The notes: a model not told the origin generated them from the sequence alone. Counted from the stretch's first letter, positions 16,689-25,761 are shown. The stretch is DNA of 64,000 nucleotides from CBDBLK01 sp965243145 (GCA_965243145.1 CBDEUB010000002.1:2232001-2296000); one strand, 5' to 3'. Numbers and translations: made by a program.

Positions 16689-17672
16689 TTAATTTCCTGG
16701 GTTTCCGAGGTTTTGTCTAAAAAGGGGGAGAAGTCCCTTAACTTGGGGGTCGACAATGGTGACATTTTCCATTTTTTGGAACAGTTCTTGCATGGTTTCC
16801 AAATAGAGCCGGCGGCGGGTAATGGCCGGGGCCTGGCGGTATTCTGTGAGAACCGCCAAAAATCTTTGGGCATCTCCCTCGGCGGTGTTGACTAGGGCAT
16901 TGGCGTGGCCATGGGCCTCGGAAATTTGTTGTTCGGCCTTGCCTCTGGCCTCGGGAATGACCCGGTTATAACTTTCCTCGGCCTGGTTGATGACTTTTTC
17001 CTGTTCTTGTTTAGCGGCGTTGACTTCGTTGAAACTTTTTTTGACCAACTCGGGGGGATTGACATCTTGCAATTTCACGGTGACGATTTTGACCCCCATA
17101 TCGTATTTGTCCAGCACCCCCTGGGTGAGAATTTTGGCCTGTTCGGCAATTTCCACCCGGCCAGTGGTCAAAACTTCGGTCACTGGCCGATCCCCCACTA
17201 CTCTGCGCATGATGGATTCGGAGACATCCCTAATGTTCTGCCGGGGTTCGCTGGTTTGAAAAATATATTTGAAAGGATCGGCAATTTGATATTGCACCAC
17301 CCATTCTACATCGGCGACATTGAGGTCTCCAGTCAGCATTAAGGATTCGTTTCCAAAATTGCGATCCGAGTAAACCGTTCGGCGCTCCATGGAATTTTGC
17401 GTTCTAAAGCCAAATTCTTCCTGTAAAACGCGCTTGGTTTTAATGTGGATCACGCGATCGACACCGAAGGGAATTTTGAAGTGCAGGCCTGGAGGGTAAG
17501 TGCCCAAATATTTTCCAAAGCGGATGATCACCGCCTCTTCGTCGGGTTGGACTGTGTAAAAAGAGGTGGTGGCCCCCACCAATAGTGCCAATCCGGTGGC
17601 CACTGGCCAAAAAAATTTCATCACTCTTTGCAGGTCTTGTTTGAATCTTTCCAGGTCGTTTTTAGGTTCCAT
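16689..17672 (-). CDS. hflK: HflK, SPFH-domain membrane protease modulator
   Basis: 327 residues from ATG 17672 (MEPKNDLERF), which overlaps the end of the biotin carrier gene by 11 nt; a start 13 codons further up is less likely. One membrane segment (FFWPVATGLALLVGATTSFYTV) precedes QPDEEAVIIRFGKYLGTYPPGLHFKIPF. DLNVADVEWVVQYQIADPFKYIF and the coiled region (NEVNAAKQEQEKVINQAEESYN) follow. E. coli HflK's Gly-rich cytoplasmic N-terminus is missing, which is common in shorter homologues. Partner of HflC downstream. Confidence 0.93.
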   Translation of the reverse strand: MEPKNDLERFKQDLQRVMKFFWPVATGLALLVGATTSFYTVQPDEEAVIIRFGKYLGTYPPGLHFKIPFGVDRVIHIKTKRVLQEEFGFRTQNSMERRTVYSDRNFGNESLMLTGDLNVADVEWVVQYQIADPFKYIFQTSEPRQNIRDVSESIMRRVVGDRPVTEVLTTGRVEIAEQAKILTQGVLDKYDMGVKIVTVKLQDVNPPELVKKSFNEVNAAKQEQEKVINQAEESYNRVIPEARGKAEQQISEAHGHANALVNTAEGDAQRFLAVLTEYRQAPAITRRRLYLETMQELFQKMENVTIVDPQVKGLLPLFRQNLGNPGN

Positions 17673-18219
17673 TTGTTTTCTCCAGTGCCTTTTCCAGTTC
17701 GAGAGTGACAAATCCCGTTTCTATGGTTTGTCCTTCGTGGCAGTGAATGGCCTTGACAATGCCGTCACGGGTACTCCTGACTTCGTTTTCCATTTTCATT
17801 GCTTCGAGGGTGAGAAGCAGGTCACCTTTTTTTACCCGGTCGCCTACACTCACACTCATTTTAACAATTTTTCCGGGCATTTGAGTGCGCAGTTGGCCAC
17901 TGCTTTCGTGTGTTAGGCCCGACGGCCTAAATCCGCGATAGAACCCATATTCCCGGCCTGTGCAAACGATCTTGTTGGGCCAAATTTGGGCCGCCAATTT
18001 TTGCCAGCATTTGCCATCGTGCGAGCTAAAGTATTCGCCCGCCAATTTGCGGATCAAAAAGCGTTGGCGTTGGCCATGGCCCTCCGGTTTTGCGATGGCG
18101 TATTCAAATTCCACCAGTTGGGGGTCATGCCTCACTGTGGAAATGAGATCGACAGTGATGGAGTCATGTTGATCACTCTCTAAATGGTATCTCACTTTTG
18201 CATCTCCATCTTGTGCCAT
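17662..18219 (-). CDS. biotin carrier protein of acyl-CoA carboxylase
   Basis: 185 residues. The last 75 are a biotinyl domain: MPGKIVKMSVSVGDRVKKGD and LLTLEAMKMENEV, with K142 in EAMKMEN as the biotinylation site. The first ~100 residues resemble the linker/BT domain found in propionyl-CoA carboxylase alpha chains, here as a separate polypeptide. The start overlaps accC by 28 nt. It carries the carboxyl group between the biotin carboxylase and carboxyltransferase encoded just upstream. Confidence 0.88.
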   Translation of the reverse strand: MAQDGDAKVRYHLESDQHDSITVDLISTVRHDPQLVEFEYAIAKPEGHGQRQRFLIRKLAGEYFSSHDGKCWQKLAAQIWPNKIVCTGREYGFYRGFRPSGLTHESSGQLRTQMPGKIVKMSVSVGDRVKKGDLLLTLEAMKMENEVRSTRDGIVKAIHCHEGQTIETGFVTLELEKALEKTNGT

Positions 18220-19775
18220 TCCACCAGGGCCAATTGACGGTACAGAGCACAGGTGTCGATTCCAGTGGGGAGTTTTTTTTCCAGTTTCATCTCTTCCAAG
18301 TAAGCGGTGGAATAATCTCCCCGCACAAAGTTTTCTTCCCCAAAAATGAGGAGGTGAAGGGGAATATTGCTTTTTAATCCCTGAATGTCAAGGCCATTCA
18401 GGGCACATTTCATTTTGTCTATGGCCTGCTGCCGGTGGTAGGCCTTGGCCACCAATTTGCCTACCATCGGATCAAAATCGGGTGTCACGCGCAACCCCAA
18501 ATACAGACAATGGTCAAAGCGGATTCCCTGGGGAAAGTGGGTTTTGAGTCCTGTGACTAATCCCGGCGCAGGCCTCATGGTGGCCGGGTCTTCGGCACAA
18601 ATGCGGCATTCGATGGCATGTCCGAGGCGCGCAATTTGTTCTTGTGCAGTGATGCCGAAATCTTCTTCAAAAGCGATTTTGATCATCGCCACTATTAAGT
18701 CGATGCCGGTCATTTCTTCGGTGATGGGGTGTTCGACCTGGATGCGCGTATTCATTTCCAAGAAATAAAACTTTCGGCCAGCATCCATAATAAATTCCAC
18801 CGTTCCGGCGGAGTCGTATTTTACTGCCTGGGCCAATTTGACGGCCGTGGTGCAAATGTCCCGGCGCAATTCTTCGTCGTTGCCAATAAAGGGAGAGGGT
18901 GCTTCTTCGACAATTTTTTGGTGGCGGCGTTGGATGGAACATTCGCGCTCGAAGAGGTGGTAGGTGTGGCCCTTTTTGTCTGCCAAAATTTGCACTTCAA
19001 TGTGGTGGGGGCCTTCGATAAATTTTTCCACCAGGAGTTCACTGTTGCCAAAAGCGGCGAGGGCCTCTCTTCCCACTGCTTCAAACTGTTGTTCAATATC
19101 TGCCGGTGAAAAGCAGGTGCGCATCCCGCGTCCGCCACCACCGGCGACCGCTTTGAGTAAAACCGGATAACCTATTTCGGAGGCCGCTTTGAGAGCGGTG
19201 CGAATGTCGGGGATCGCTTCCGCTGCTCCGGGGATGACGGGAACTCCTGCGCTGATGGCCAGGGCCTTGGAAGTGGCCTTGTCCCCCATTTGTTCGATGG
19301 CCTTGGGGTTGGGGCCAATGAAGACGATGCCACACTTTTCCAGAGCGCGGGCAAAGTTTGCATTTTCCGACAAAAAACCGTAGCCGGGATGAACTCCATC
19401 GGCCTTTTCTTTTTGTGCCAATTGGCACAGGGCCTCGATATTGAGGTAAGTCTCGGCGTGGGTAGTGCCTGGCAAGTGCACCCACTCGTCGCAAAAACTT
19501 AAATGCGCCGCTTCGGGTTCATTGTCTGTCCACAGGCCTATGGCGGTATGGCCCAATTCCCTCACCGCTTTGGCCACGCGGATGGCAATTTCCCCCCGGT
19601 TGGCAATCAAAATACGCTTCGTAGGTAAGTGCTCACACTTCAGGCCATCTTGTGAGTCAGCTTCACCATCGCTCCCTGCGGCGTGCAGGGAGCACGCCTC
19701 AGTCGCTCTGTCTCGCTTCCCCCCAATCTGACCTAAATTGCGAGCACTTACCGTGCCTTTACCATAGTTTTTCAT
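18192..19775 (-). CDS. accC: biotin carboxylase subunit with repeat-derived N-terminus
   Basis: 527 residues. ATP-grasp enzyme that carboxylates biotin: KRILIANRGEIAIRVAKAVRELG, VHPGYGFLSENANFARALE, LKAVAGGGGRGMR, FFLEMNTRIQVEHPITEEMTG are all present. The first ~53 codons are not biotin carboxylase. They are repeat copy B read in frame (KNYGKGTVSARNLGQIGGKR...DGLKCEHLP). Homology starts right at its edge, where no ATG, GTG or properly placed TTG exists. The repeat thus seems to supply the start codon. It lies between the beta subunit and biotin carrier genes; the likely substrate is propionyl- or another short acyl-CoA. Confidence 0.9.
   Translation of the reverse strand: MKNYGKGTVSARNLGQIGGKRDRATEACSLHAAGSDGEADSQDGLKCEHLPTKRILIANRGEIAIRVAKAVRELGHTAIGLWTDNEPEAAHLSFCDEWVHLPGTTHAETYLNIEALCQLAQKEKADGVHPGYGFLSENANFARALEKCGIVFIGPNPKAIEQMGDKATSKALAISAGVPVIPGAAEAIPDIRTALKAASEIGYPVLLKAVAGGGGRGMRTCFSPADIEQQFEAVGREALAAFGNSELLVEKFIEGPHHIEVQILADKKGHTYHLFERECSIQRRHQKIVEEAPSPFIGNDEELRRDICTTAVKLAQAVKYDSAGTVEFIMDAGRKFYFLEMNTRIQVEHPITEEMTGIDLIVAMIKIAFEEDFGITAQEQIARLGHAIECRICAEDPATMRPAPGLVTGLKTHFPQGIRFDHCLYLGLRVTPDFDPMVGKLVAKAYHRQQAIDKMKCALNGLDIQGLKSNIPLHLLIFGEENFVRGDYSTAYLEEMKLEKKLPTGIDTCALYRQLALVEWHKMEMQK
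19624..19775 (-). repeat. palindromic leader repeat, full copy B (5' end of accC)
   Basis: The core spans 19624-19752 (129 bp) with arms GGTAAGTGCTCGCA and TGTGAGCACTTACC; the lead-in reaches ATG 19775. The inner hairpin is GCGTGC-TCCCT-GCACGC, fully paired. Read on the minus strand the whole element is open and continues in frame into accC. Confidence 0.9.
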
Positions 19776-19777
19776 TT

Positions 19778-19794
19778 AAGTGTGGACAGTTACT
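19778..19794 (+). repeat. remnant arm of the palindromic repeat
   Basis: AAGTGTGGACAGTTACT matches the 3' arm of copy E exactly. It lies between accC and the carboxyltransferase gene, head-on to copy B, as if a second copy had been mostly deleted. Confidence 0.6.
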
Positions 19795-19795
19795 T

Positions 19796-21379
19796 TCATA
19801 AGGGAATGTTTCCGTGCTTCCTGTCTGCCCTCTCGGCCTTTTTGTTTTTCAGTATGGATAAATATTGATAAACCTGCCTGCGGGTGTCTTCGGGCAGAAT
19901 CACGGCGTCGATATAACCCAATCCGGCGGCCTGGTAGGGATTGGCAAATTCGCTCTTGTAATTTTTAATGAGTTCCGCCTTTTTGCGTTCAAAATCTTTT
20001 TTCTTAAGGCCCTTGAGTTGGTGGCGAAAAATGATATTGACCGCCCCTTCCGCTCCCATCACCGCGATTTCAGCAGTGGGATAGGCCAGGTTCACATCGG
20101 CGCGGATGTGTTTGGAGGCCATCACATCGTAGGCCCCTCCGTAGGCCTTGCGGGTGATCAGAGTGATGGAGGGCACTGTGGCCTCGGCGTAGGCGTACAG
20201 CAATTTGGCCCCGTGGGTGATGATGCCTCCGTACTCCTGGGCGGTGCCGGGAAGGAAGCCGGGGACATCCACCAGAGTGAAAAGGGGAAGATTAAAAGCG
20301 TCGCAAAAGCGGATAAAGCGGGCGGCCTTGCGGGAGGCATTGATGTCGAGAACTCCCGCCAGTATGTGGGGTTGGTTGGCGACGATGCCAATTTTGATTC
20401 CCCCGATGGCGGCAAACCCGGTGATGATATTTTGGGCGTAGTCTTTGTGGACTTCCAAAAAGTGGCCGCCGTCAACGACATCGAGGATGATCTCCTTCAT
20501 GTCGTAGGGCCTTTTGGGGTCGGCGGGAATCATGGTTTTCAGTTTTTCGTTACTGCGGCCAATGTCGTCGGCAAAATGGGATTCGGTGCGGGCCTTGTCG
20601 CCATTGGAGGCCGGCAGGTAGTAGAGCAACTCGCGCACCCGCTCGAAGCACTCGTCTTCACTGGCACATTTGAAGTGGGCCACACCCGAGGTTTGGCCAT
20701 GGGTGGTGGCCCCGCCGAGTTCCTCCTTGCTGACTTCCTCGTGGGTGACGGTTTTGATGACTTCGGGGCCAGTGACAAACATATAGGAAGTTTTGTCCAC
20801 CATAAAAATAAAATCGGTGATCGCCGGAGAGTACACCGCCCCGCCGGCACAAGGCCCCATCACCAGTGAGATTTGGGGGATGATTCCCGAACACTTGACA
20901 TTGCGGTAGAAAATTTCGGCATAACCGGCCAGGGAGGCCACTCCTTCCTGAATACGCGCTCCCCCTGAATCGTTGATGCCGATCAGAGGGATGCGGTTTT
21001 CCAGGGCAAAGTCCATAATCTTGCAGATTTTTTTGGCGTGGGCGGCACCCAGTGCGCCCCCCCAACAGGTAAAGTCTTGACTGTAGAGGGCCACCCGTTG
21101 GCCATTCACTGCGCCCAGGCCAGTCACCACCCCATCACCCAGGTATTTTTGTTTTTCCATGCCAAAATGGGGGCAGTTGTGAGTGGCCAAGCGATCAAAC
21201 TCCACAAAAGAGGCGGGGCCTAAAAAGCGTTCGATCCGCTCGCGGGCGGTGTATTTGCCCTGGGCGTGTTGCTTTTCCACCCGCACAGCACCGCCCCCTT
21301 GCTCGCTCTCACGGCAAAGCTCTAAAAAGTGCTGGCGTTTGTCTCTGAGTTGGGCCGGTAGAGTTTCAGATTTTTTCAT
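19796..21379 (-). CDS. pccB: acyl-CoA carboxylase, carboxyltransferase (beta) subunit
   Basis: 527 residues from ATG 21379, which overlaps the previous stop (ATGA). Two crotonase-like halves: FTCWGGALGAAHAKKICKIMDFAL, GINDSGGARIQEGVASLAGYAEIF, LVMGPCAGGAVYSPAITDFIFMV in the first, and ALVDVPGFLPGTAQEYGGII-type motif, TRKAYGGAYDVMASKHI and AVMGAEGAVNIIF in the second. Members of this family carboxylate propionyl-, methylcrotonyl- or other acyl-CoAs. The PccB-like length and motifs favour propionyl-CoA, but substrate is not certain. Confidence 0.9.
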   Translation of the reverse strand: MKKSETLPAQLRDKRQHFLELCRESEQGGGAVRVEKQHAQGKYTARERIERFLGPASFVEFDRLATHNCPHFGMEKQKYLGDGVVTGLGAVNGQRVALYSQDFTCWGGALGAAHAKKICKIMDFALENRIPLIGINDSGGARIQEGVASLAGYAEIFYRNVKCSGIIPQISLVMGPCAGGAVYSPAITDFIFMVDKTSYMFVTGPEVIKTVTHEEVSKEELGGATTHGQTSGVAHFKCASEDECFERVRELLYYLPASNGDKARTESHFADDIGRSNEKLKTMIPADPKRPYDMKEIILDVVDGGHFLEVHKDYAQNIITGFAAIGGIKIGIVANQPHILAGVLDINASRKAARFIRFCDAFNLPLFTLVDVPGFLPGTAQEYGGIITHGAKLLYAYAEATVPSITLITRKAYGGAYDVMASKHIRADVNLAYPTAEIAVMGAEGAVNIIFRHQLKGLKKKDFERKKAELIKNYKSEFANPYQAAGLGYIDAVILPEDTRRQVYQYLSILKNKKAERADRKHGNIPL

Positions 21380-22095
21380 AGCGTTTCCCCAGTTTTGATC
21401 AGGTCGTAGATCAACCACCAGTGAAAGGCCAAGGCCCAAACGGGCAAGCTAAGGCCAAGGGGATTAGCGATGGCAACACCAAATCCTGAGGGAAAGAGAC
21501 AGAACGCCATAAGATATTTCAATTTAACCCGGATGGGTTTTAGGCAGCACAACCAAAGGCTTCCGTTGAGAATCAACGCAGAAATGAGACTGCTCAAAAC
21601 AGTGGCACGGGGAGGCCCTGCTTGTCCCATGCTGTATAAAAATTTGGTACTCGTTAAGGTAAAAACGAGGGCCATAATGGCCAATGGCCAGCTTTTCTTG
21701 TCGAAGACCTGTTTTTCTTTGAAAAGGCCATAAATGATCCATAAGTAAAAGATAAAAATTGAGTAACAGATAATCTCTCGGTGAGTTCCTGAACCTAATT
21801 TTAGACCGGCCCCAGAAGGGGCAATAAGGCCAACTCCAATTCCAGAGAAGAAAAGAAAGAAGGCCAGGAGGCATTGGTATTTGATCCGGACGGTTTTAAA
21901 ACAACATGCCCATAGGCTTGCAGTTAAAACGAGTGGGCCGATCAAGCTCCCCGGAATGGCAAAATGCTGAAGCCAGGGCCTAGAGGTGCCGAAGTTCCAA
22001 AAGGCGATAGTGCACAGGGTACTAAACAATAGGGCCATCGTTCCCAGAAAATAACTTTTTTTGTCGATGTACTTTGCTGTATTGATTAACATCAT
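21376..22095 (-). CDS. membrane protein with internal duplication
   Basis: 239 residues, about seven hydrophobic segments. The two halves are related: KKSYFLGTMALLFSTLCTIAF and SLWACCFKTVRIKYQCLLAF in the first match KKSWPLAIMALVFTLTSTKF and SLWLCCLKPIRVKLKYLMAF in the second. The end (FHWWLIYDLIKTGETL) is almost identical to that of the 123-residue protein at 22767. Function unknown; its position next to a toxin-like gene would suit an immunity protein. It overlaps pccB by 4 nt. Confidence 0.65.
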   Translation of the reverse strand: MMLINTAKYIDKKSYFLGTMALLFSTLCTIAFWNFGTSRPWLQHFAIPGSLIGPLVLTASLWACCFKTVRIKYQCLLAFFLFFSGIGVGLIAPSGAGLKLGSGTHREIICYSIFIFYLWIIYGLFKEKQVFDKKSWPLAIMALVFTLTSTKFLYSMGQAGPPRATVLSSLISALILNGSLWLCCLKPIRVKLKYLMAFCLFPSGFGVAIANPLGLSLPVWALAFHWWLIYDLIKTGETL

Positions 22096-22098
22096 CCT

Positions 22099-22770
22099 TT
22101 AACTCAGATTATTAGTACGCCTTCCATCAGGATTTGAAACCGGAGTTTCTACTCCGTTAATATTTTTTACCGTATAACCTAGATATTCTTTTGCTTGGAT
22201 GAGAGAGACGAATTCGGATCGTGTAAACACTTGTTTTTTAACCAAATCAAAAAAGATTTCGTTTCTTCCTTTCTCATCTTCGGCCAAGACAATAATGGGC
22301 CGCAGTTGATCGATGGGATTATTTTTGGCCCCCGTGTATTCCCGTGGGTCTTCCAGGATTTTGATAAGTTCACCATTGTCCAATGCTTGGTGGATGGCCT
22401 TTAAAAGTTCTTGGCGATTTTTGGTTTTTGTGCCATATATTCTGCCAACACTATTATTCCAAAGATCCATATTTAACGCTTTTGGGTTCTTATAGTTTGA
22501 GTACAAGGCACGAGGGTCTAAATACTCATTTAATCTTCCAAAGATATTAGCGATAGTTTCGTTATATACTTGAGTAAAAACCCCACTGACATAAGCGTGT
22601 CTGAAGGCATCGACATCGTTATCCGCCAATCCCCAGGCGGTTGGATCAACTGTCCCATCAGACTTTTTAATAAGTGGGCGGATATTTTTATCAAAATAAG
22701 CGTAGGCCTCAGCTTCGGCCTCGTAGTAAAGATAATAAGGGTTCCGTGTATCACTCTTTTTCGATTTCAT
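22099..22770 (-). CDS. DUF6973-like protein, possible toxin domain
   Basis: 223 residues without signal peptide or membrane segment. The core NDVDAFRHAYVSGVFTQVYN followed ~40 residues later by NMDLWNNSVGRIYG fits the pattern D-A-F-R-H-x-x-W/Y...M-D-x-x-N-N-x-x-G-R that I associate with DUF6973 and similar domains in secreted or polymorphic toxins. The conserved Asp, Arg, His and Asn look catalytic. It is flanked on both sides (3 nt gap; 4 nt overlap) by paralogous membrane proteins. Family name and activity are inferred. Confidence 0.5.
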   Translation of the reverse strand: MKSKKSDTRNPYYLYYEAEAEAYAYFDKNIRPLIKKSDGTVDPTAWGLADNDVDAFRHAYVSGVFTQVYNETIANIFGRLNEYLDPRALYSNYKNPKALNMDLWNNSVGRIYGTKTKNRQELLKAIHQALDNGELIKILEDPREYTGAKNNPIDQLRPIIVLAEDEKGRNEIFFDLVKKQVFTRSEFVSLIQAKEYLGYTVKNINGVETPVSNPDGRRTNNLS

Positions 22771-23138
22771 TTCGTTTCTCCAGTTTTGATTAGGTCATAG
22801 ATTAACCACCAGTGAAAGAGAAGGGCCAGGCCAGAAAATATCTGGCCAAGGGGATTGGCGATGGCAACACCTAGGCCTGAAAAGAGAATAAGGAAGGCGA
22901 TCATAGATTTCAATTTGGCCCGAGCGGTTTTAAAGCAGCACAACCAAAGGCCTGCATTGAGGAAAAGGGAGTCGAGCAAACCCCACAAGATGGGAATATA
23001 TGGGGGGTTCTGATAACGATTTGGCCCTTGAAGAGATATTGAGCATAGCATTGTAAAAAATAAGGCCATGCTTCCTAGAAACCAACTTTTTTTATCTATA
23101 GATTTTATTGTATCTGGCAATTTTAAGACTTGTTGCAT
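22767..23138 (-). CDS. small membrane protein, single-unit paralogue of 21376-22095
   Basis: 123 residues, about three hydrophobic segments. It aligns with one repeat unit of the larger neighbour: KKSWFLGSMALFFTMLCS, GLWLCCFKTARAKLKSMIAF, GLGVAIANPLG and FHWWLIYDLIKTGETK. Its stop overlaps the start of the toxin-like gene (ATGA), so the two are translationally coupled. Unknown function. Confidence 0.65.
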   Translation of the reverse strand: MQQVLKLPDTIKSIDKKSWFLGSMALFFTMLCSISLQGPNRYQNPPYIPILWGLLDSLFLNAGLWLCCFKTARAKLKSMIAFLILFSGLGVAIANPLGQIFSGLALLFHWWLIYDLIKTGETK

Positions 23139-23244
23139 AATGAAACCTCATTGTGAGGCATCTTAACTCATTTCGTGGGAAAAGGGCCATAAAAATTTAC
23201 TCACCGAGTAGCAAAGAGGGGGCCAAGATGATACCCATACTTCG

Positions 23245-24498
23245 ATGGGGAGCACCAGCTTTAATATTTTTCTCGTTGCATTATTAGGCCTGATGGCGGG
23301 GCCTTTCTTCCATGCTGAAGAGGGCCATAACGAAGGTGGGCCATCTTGCAGGCAGATCGCCGCCAGTATCGTGAAGGGGTGGCATTCTGGCCTAAAATTC
23401 GTGCCGTGGCACCAGTTGATGTATGTTCCCAAAAAGCGGTTGGCGGCATCGAAGGGAGTTGAAATTGTCGGTTTTTTACAAGATGCCCGGGCCTTTAGGC
23501 CATTCGCCCAAGTTTTGGCCGAAAAAATACACAACTTTGACCAATACATGCAGGATTTGGGGTTTATAAGGCCCAAGTTCAGTCGCATTGTGTTCTTTGA
23601 TAAGTGGCCTTGGTGGAGAGTGCGGCAGGCATCTGGAGGCGGGGCCTATGTGATAAATGACCTGGTGTTTAATCTGTGGAAGGCCAAAATGCACACCGTG
23701 ATCGTTATCGAACCGGGACTTGGCCGATCCAACTCTTTGCCAAAATTCGTCCGAGACGGAGGAACAATTTTCCACGAACGGGTGCACACCTTTATGTTCC
23801 GAACCTACGGCAGGAAAGGGGCCTATACCAACTATGATTTAACCATACAGGAGGCCTTGGCGGATTTTTTGACGGCCCATCATTTGGGAAATCCGTTATT
23901 GGGGAAAGATACCCTGATAGATGGCCTTCCGGTGAGAGATATAAGCGAAAAAATAGATTATGAAATTCGCACTTCTGATTCTGTGCCAGGTGTGCGCGCC
24001 AATATTTGGACTTTGGGAAAATTTGGCCAACACCACGACTCCCTCTTTTTGTCCAATATCCTGTGGAAAATGCGACAGCAAATTGGAGTTGTGGCGACTT
24101 CTCAAATGATCAAACCCTTTGTCGATAACCTCAATTTGTACTACACCAGTTTTTATGAATCGTTTTTTATTTACCAGGAAGTCCATGCTTACGGATTGCG
24201 TTTTATGCGTTCTGTAGAGTATTTTTTGGCAGTGTTAAAGCGAACTGTCAGAGATGAGGGATTGGGCCGTGGGGTGGCGGACATCATTGATCGTATGATT
24301 TTGAAAATGGCGATGCAATTGCCATTAGACCCGAACAGGATAGATGCTATTGCACAAGGTGTAGTGAAAGGCGAGGCAGACTTAGAGTATGGCCATGTCG
24401 AGGAGTTAAAAATAGGTGCGGTTTCAAGTGTTGTGGTTACCGGGAAATTGATTAGGGAAGGCCTGGAATTATTTATTGGCAAGTTGCCAAGGGAGTAG
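23245..24498 (+). CDS. secreted thermolysin-like metalloprotease, paralogue 1
   Basis: 417 residues with a signal peptide (NIFLVALLGLMAGPFFHA). The zinc site is IFHERVHTFMF (H177, E178, H181), followed 26 residues after the first His by QEALADFLTAH (E203, D207). This HExxH...EAxxD plan is that of gluzincins such as thermolysin (HELTH...NEAISD). The rest is shared only with the next three genes: VEIVGFL, FDQYM.DLGF, PFVDNLNLYY. Probably a protease acting outside the cytoplasm; substrate unknown. A better-placed AGAGGGGG serves an ATG at 23228 in another frame. Confidence 0.65.
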   Translation: MGSTSFNIFLVALLGLMAGPFFHAEEGHNEGGPSCRQIAASIVKGWHSGLKFVPWHQLMYVPKKRLAASKGVEIVGFLQDARAFRPFAQVLAEKIHNFDQYMQDLGFIRPKFSRIVFFDKWPWWRVRQASGGGAYVINDLVFNLWKAKMHTVIVIEPGLGRSNSLPKFVRDGGTIFHERVHTFMFRTYGRKGAYTNYDLTIQEALADFLTAHHLGNPLLGKDTLIDGLPVRDISEKIDYEIRTSDSVPGVRANIWTLGKFGQHHDSLFLSNILWKMRQQIGVVATSQMIKPFVDNLNLYYTSFYESFFIYQEVHAYGLRFMRSVEYFLAVLKRTVRDEGLGRGVADIIDRMILKMAMQLPLDPNRIDAIAQGVVKGEADLEYGHVEELKIGAVSSVVVTGKLIREGLELFIGKLPRE

Positions 24499-24504
24499 GC
24501 CAAC

Positions 24505-25761
24505 ATGTGTATGGGAAGATTGAAATTGCTCGGTTTTGCAGCACTTTTTTTCTGTGCCCCTGCTGTTATGGCCACGGAAAAATCAAACTGCTTGAGGACT
24601 TTAAAAAAACTCTTTGCCGGCAGACTGCACGCTCCGTGGCATCAATTGATATATTTGCCCGGCAAAACTTTGGCCTCTTACCCCGGGGTCGAGATCGCCG
24701 GTTTCCTTAAAAACGCCCGCTCTTATGGTGGAGCGGCCAGGCATTTGGCCCGGAAAATGCAGGCCTTCGATCAATACATGTTGGGTTTGGGGTTTGCAAG
24801 GCCCGAGTCGAGTCGCTTTGTCTTCTTTAATAAAAAGCATTTGCTACCATACAGTCAAGACATTTATTTGATTAGGAATCTGATTTTTAATGTTTGGAAA
24901 GGGAAACTGCAAACGGTGACGGTTGTGGCCCCTTATTCTTCCGAATGGAATGGGCCTCTTTCTATCATGCGGGATGCGAGTGCGCTTCTCCACGAGCGCA
25001 CTCACGATTTCATGCTTCGTTCTTATGGCCGGGATGCTTTTGTCAACCTGGTTCCATCGATTAAAGAGGCGCTGGCCGACTTTTTGCCCGTTCACCAGTC
25101 GGGAGTGCCCGCCATCGGCATTGGTTTGTTTGAGGCCAAGATTCCCATAAGGGATATAGAAAAAAAAGTTGCCCTGGGGAATAAAAAGGCGGTGATTTCG
25201 GCCAATCGGGAAAATTTCGGCAAATCCTATAACAAGGAATACCATAACCACTCTTTGCATTTTTCCAATTTTTTGTGGGAGATGCGCCAGGCGTTGGGGG
25301 CCAGTGTCCTCTCGGGCCTGGTCAAGGATTTTATGGATAACCTCAACTTTTACTCCGCCAGTTTTGTCCAGCTATTAGTCAAAAACCAAGGCATAAACTA
25401 CCAGAGCAGAGCGGTGGCGGAATTGGAGTACTTTTTGGCGGTGTGGAAAAGAACCGTAGTGGACGCTGGGGATGCTGAAATTGCACTCAAGGTGGATAGC
25501 GTTATCGGTCGTATTGCGGATCAGATGGCCTTGGATTTGGGCCGTATTGACACCCTCGTTAAAAATATTTCAAAATACGACGATGGTTACCGTTACGATC
25601 GTGCCAAGGAAATCCAACTTGGTATCACTTTCAGTGCCATGAACAGTGCCTTTATGCTGGTGGACGGGGCGTTGCTGGGTGGAATCGTGGCCGCTCCTTT
25701 TGGTTTGGGATATGCGTTCGTTTTGATTTATGAAACATTCATTTCTCAAGAGTCAAACTAG
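24505..25761 (+). CDS. secreted thermolysin-like metalloprotease, paralogue 2
   Basis: 418 residues, 6 nt after paralogue 1. Signal peptide MGRLKLLGFAALFFCAPAVMA. Zinc site LLHERTHDFML (H163, H167) and KEALADFLPVH (E188). Conserved family segments: PWHQLIYLPGKTLASYPGVE, AFDQYMLGLGFARPESSRFVF and DNLNFYSASF. A hydrophobic C-terminal stretch (GALLGGIVAAPFGLGYAFVLI) suggests membrane attachment. Nearest to paralogue 3 in sequence. Confidence 0.65.
   Translation: MCMGRLKLLGFAALFFCAPAVMATEKSNCLRTLKKLFAGRLHAPWHQLIYLPGKTLASYPGVEIAGFLKNARSYGGAARHLARKMQAFDQYMLGLGFARPESSRFVFFNKKHLLPYSQDIYLIRNLIFNVWKGKLQTVTVVAPYSSEWNGPLSIMRDASALLHERTHDFMLRSYGRDAFVNLVPSIKEALADFLPVHQSGVPAIGIGLFEAKIPIRDIEKKVALGNKKAVISANRENFGKSYNKEYHNHSLHFSNFLWEMRQALGASVLSGLVKDFMDNLNFYSASFVQLLVKNQGINYQSRAVAELEYFLAVWKRTVVDAGDAEIALKVDSVIGRIADQMALDLGRIDTLVKNISKYDDGYRYDRAKEIQLGITFSAMNSAFMLVDGALLGGIVAAPFGLGYAFVLIYETFISQESN

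Noticed and set aside
19865..20869. 334-codon plus-strand ORF opposite the carboxyltransferase
   Set aside because: Antisense to conserved PccB motifs; no independent evidence.
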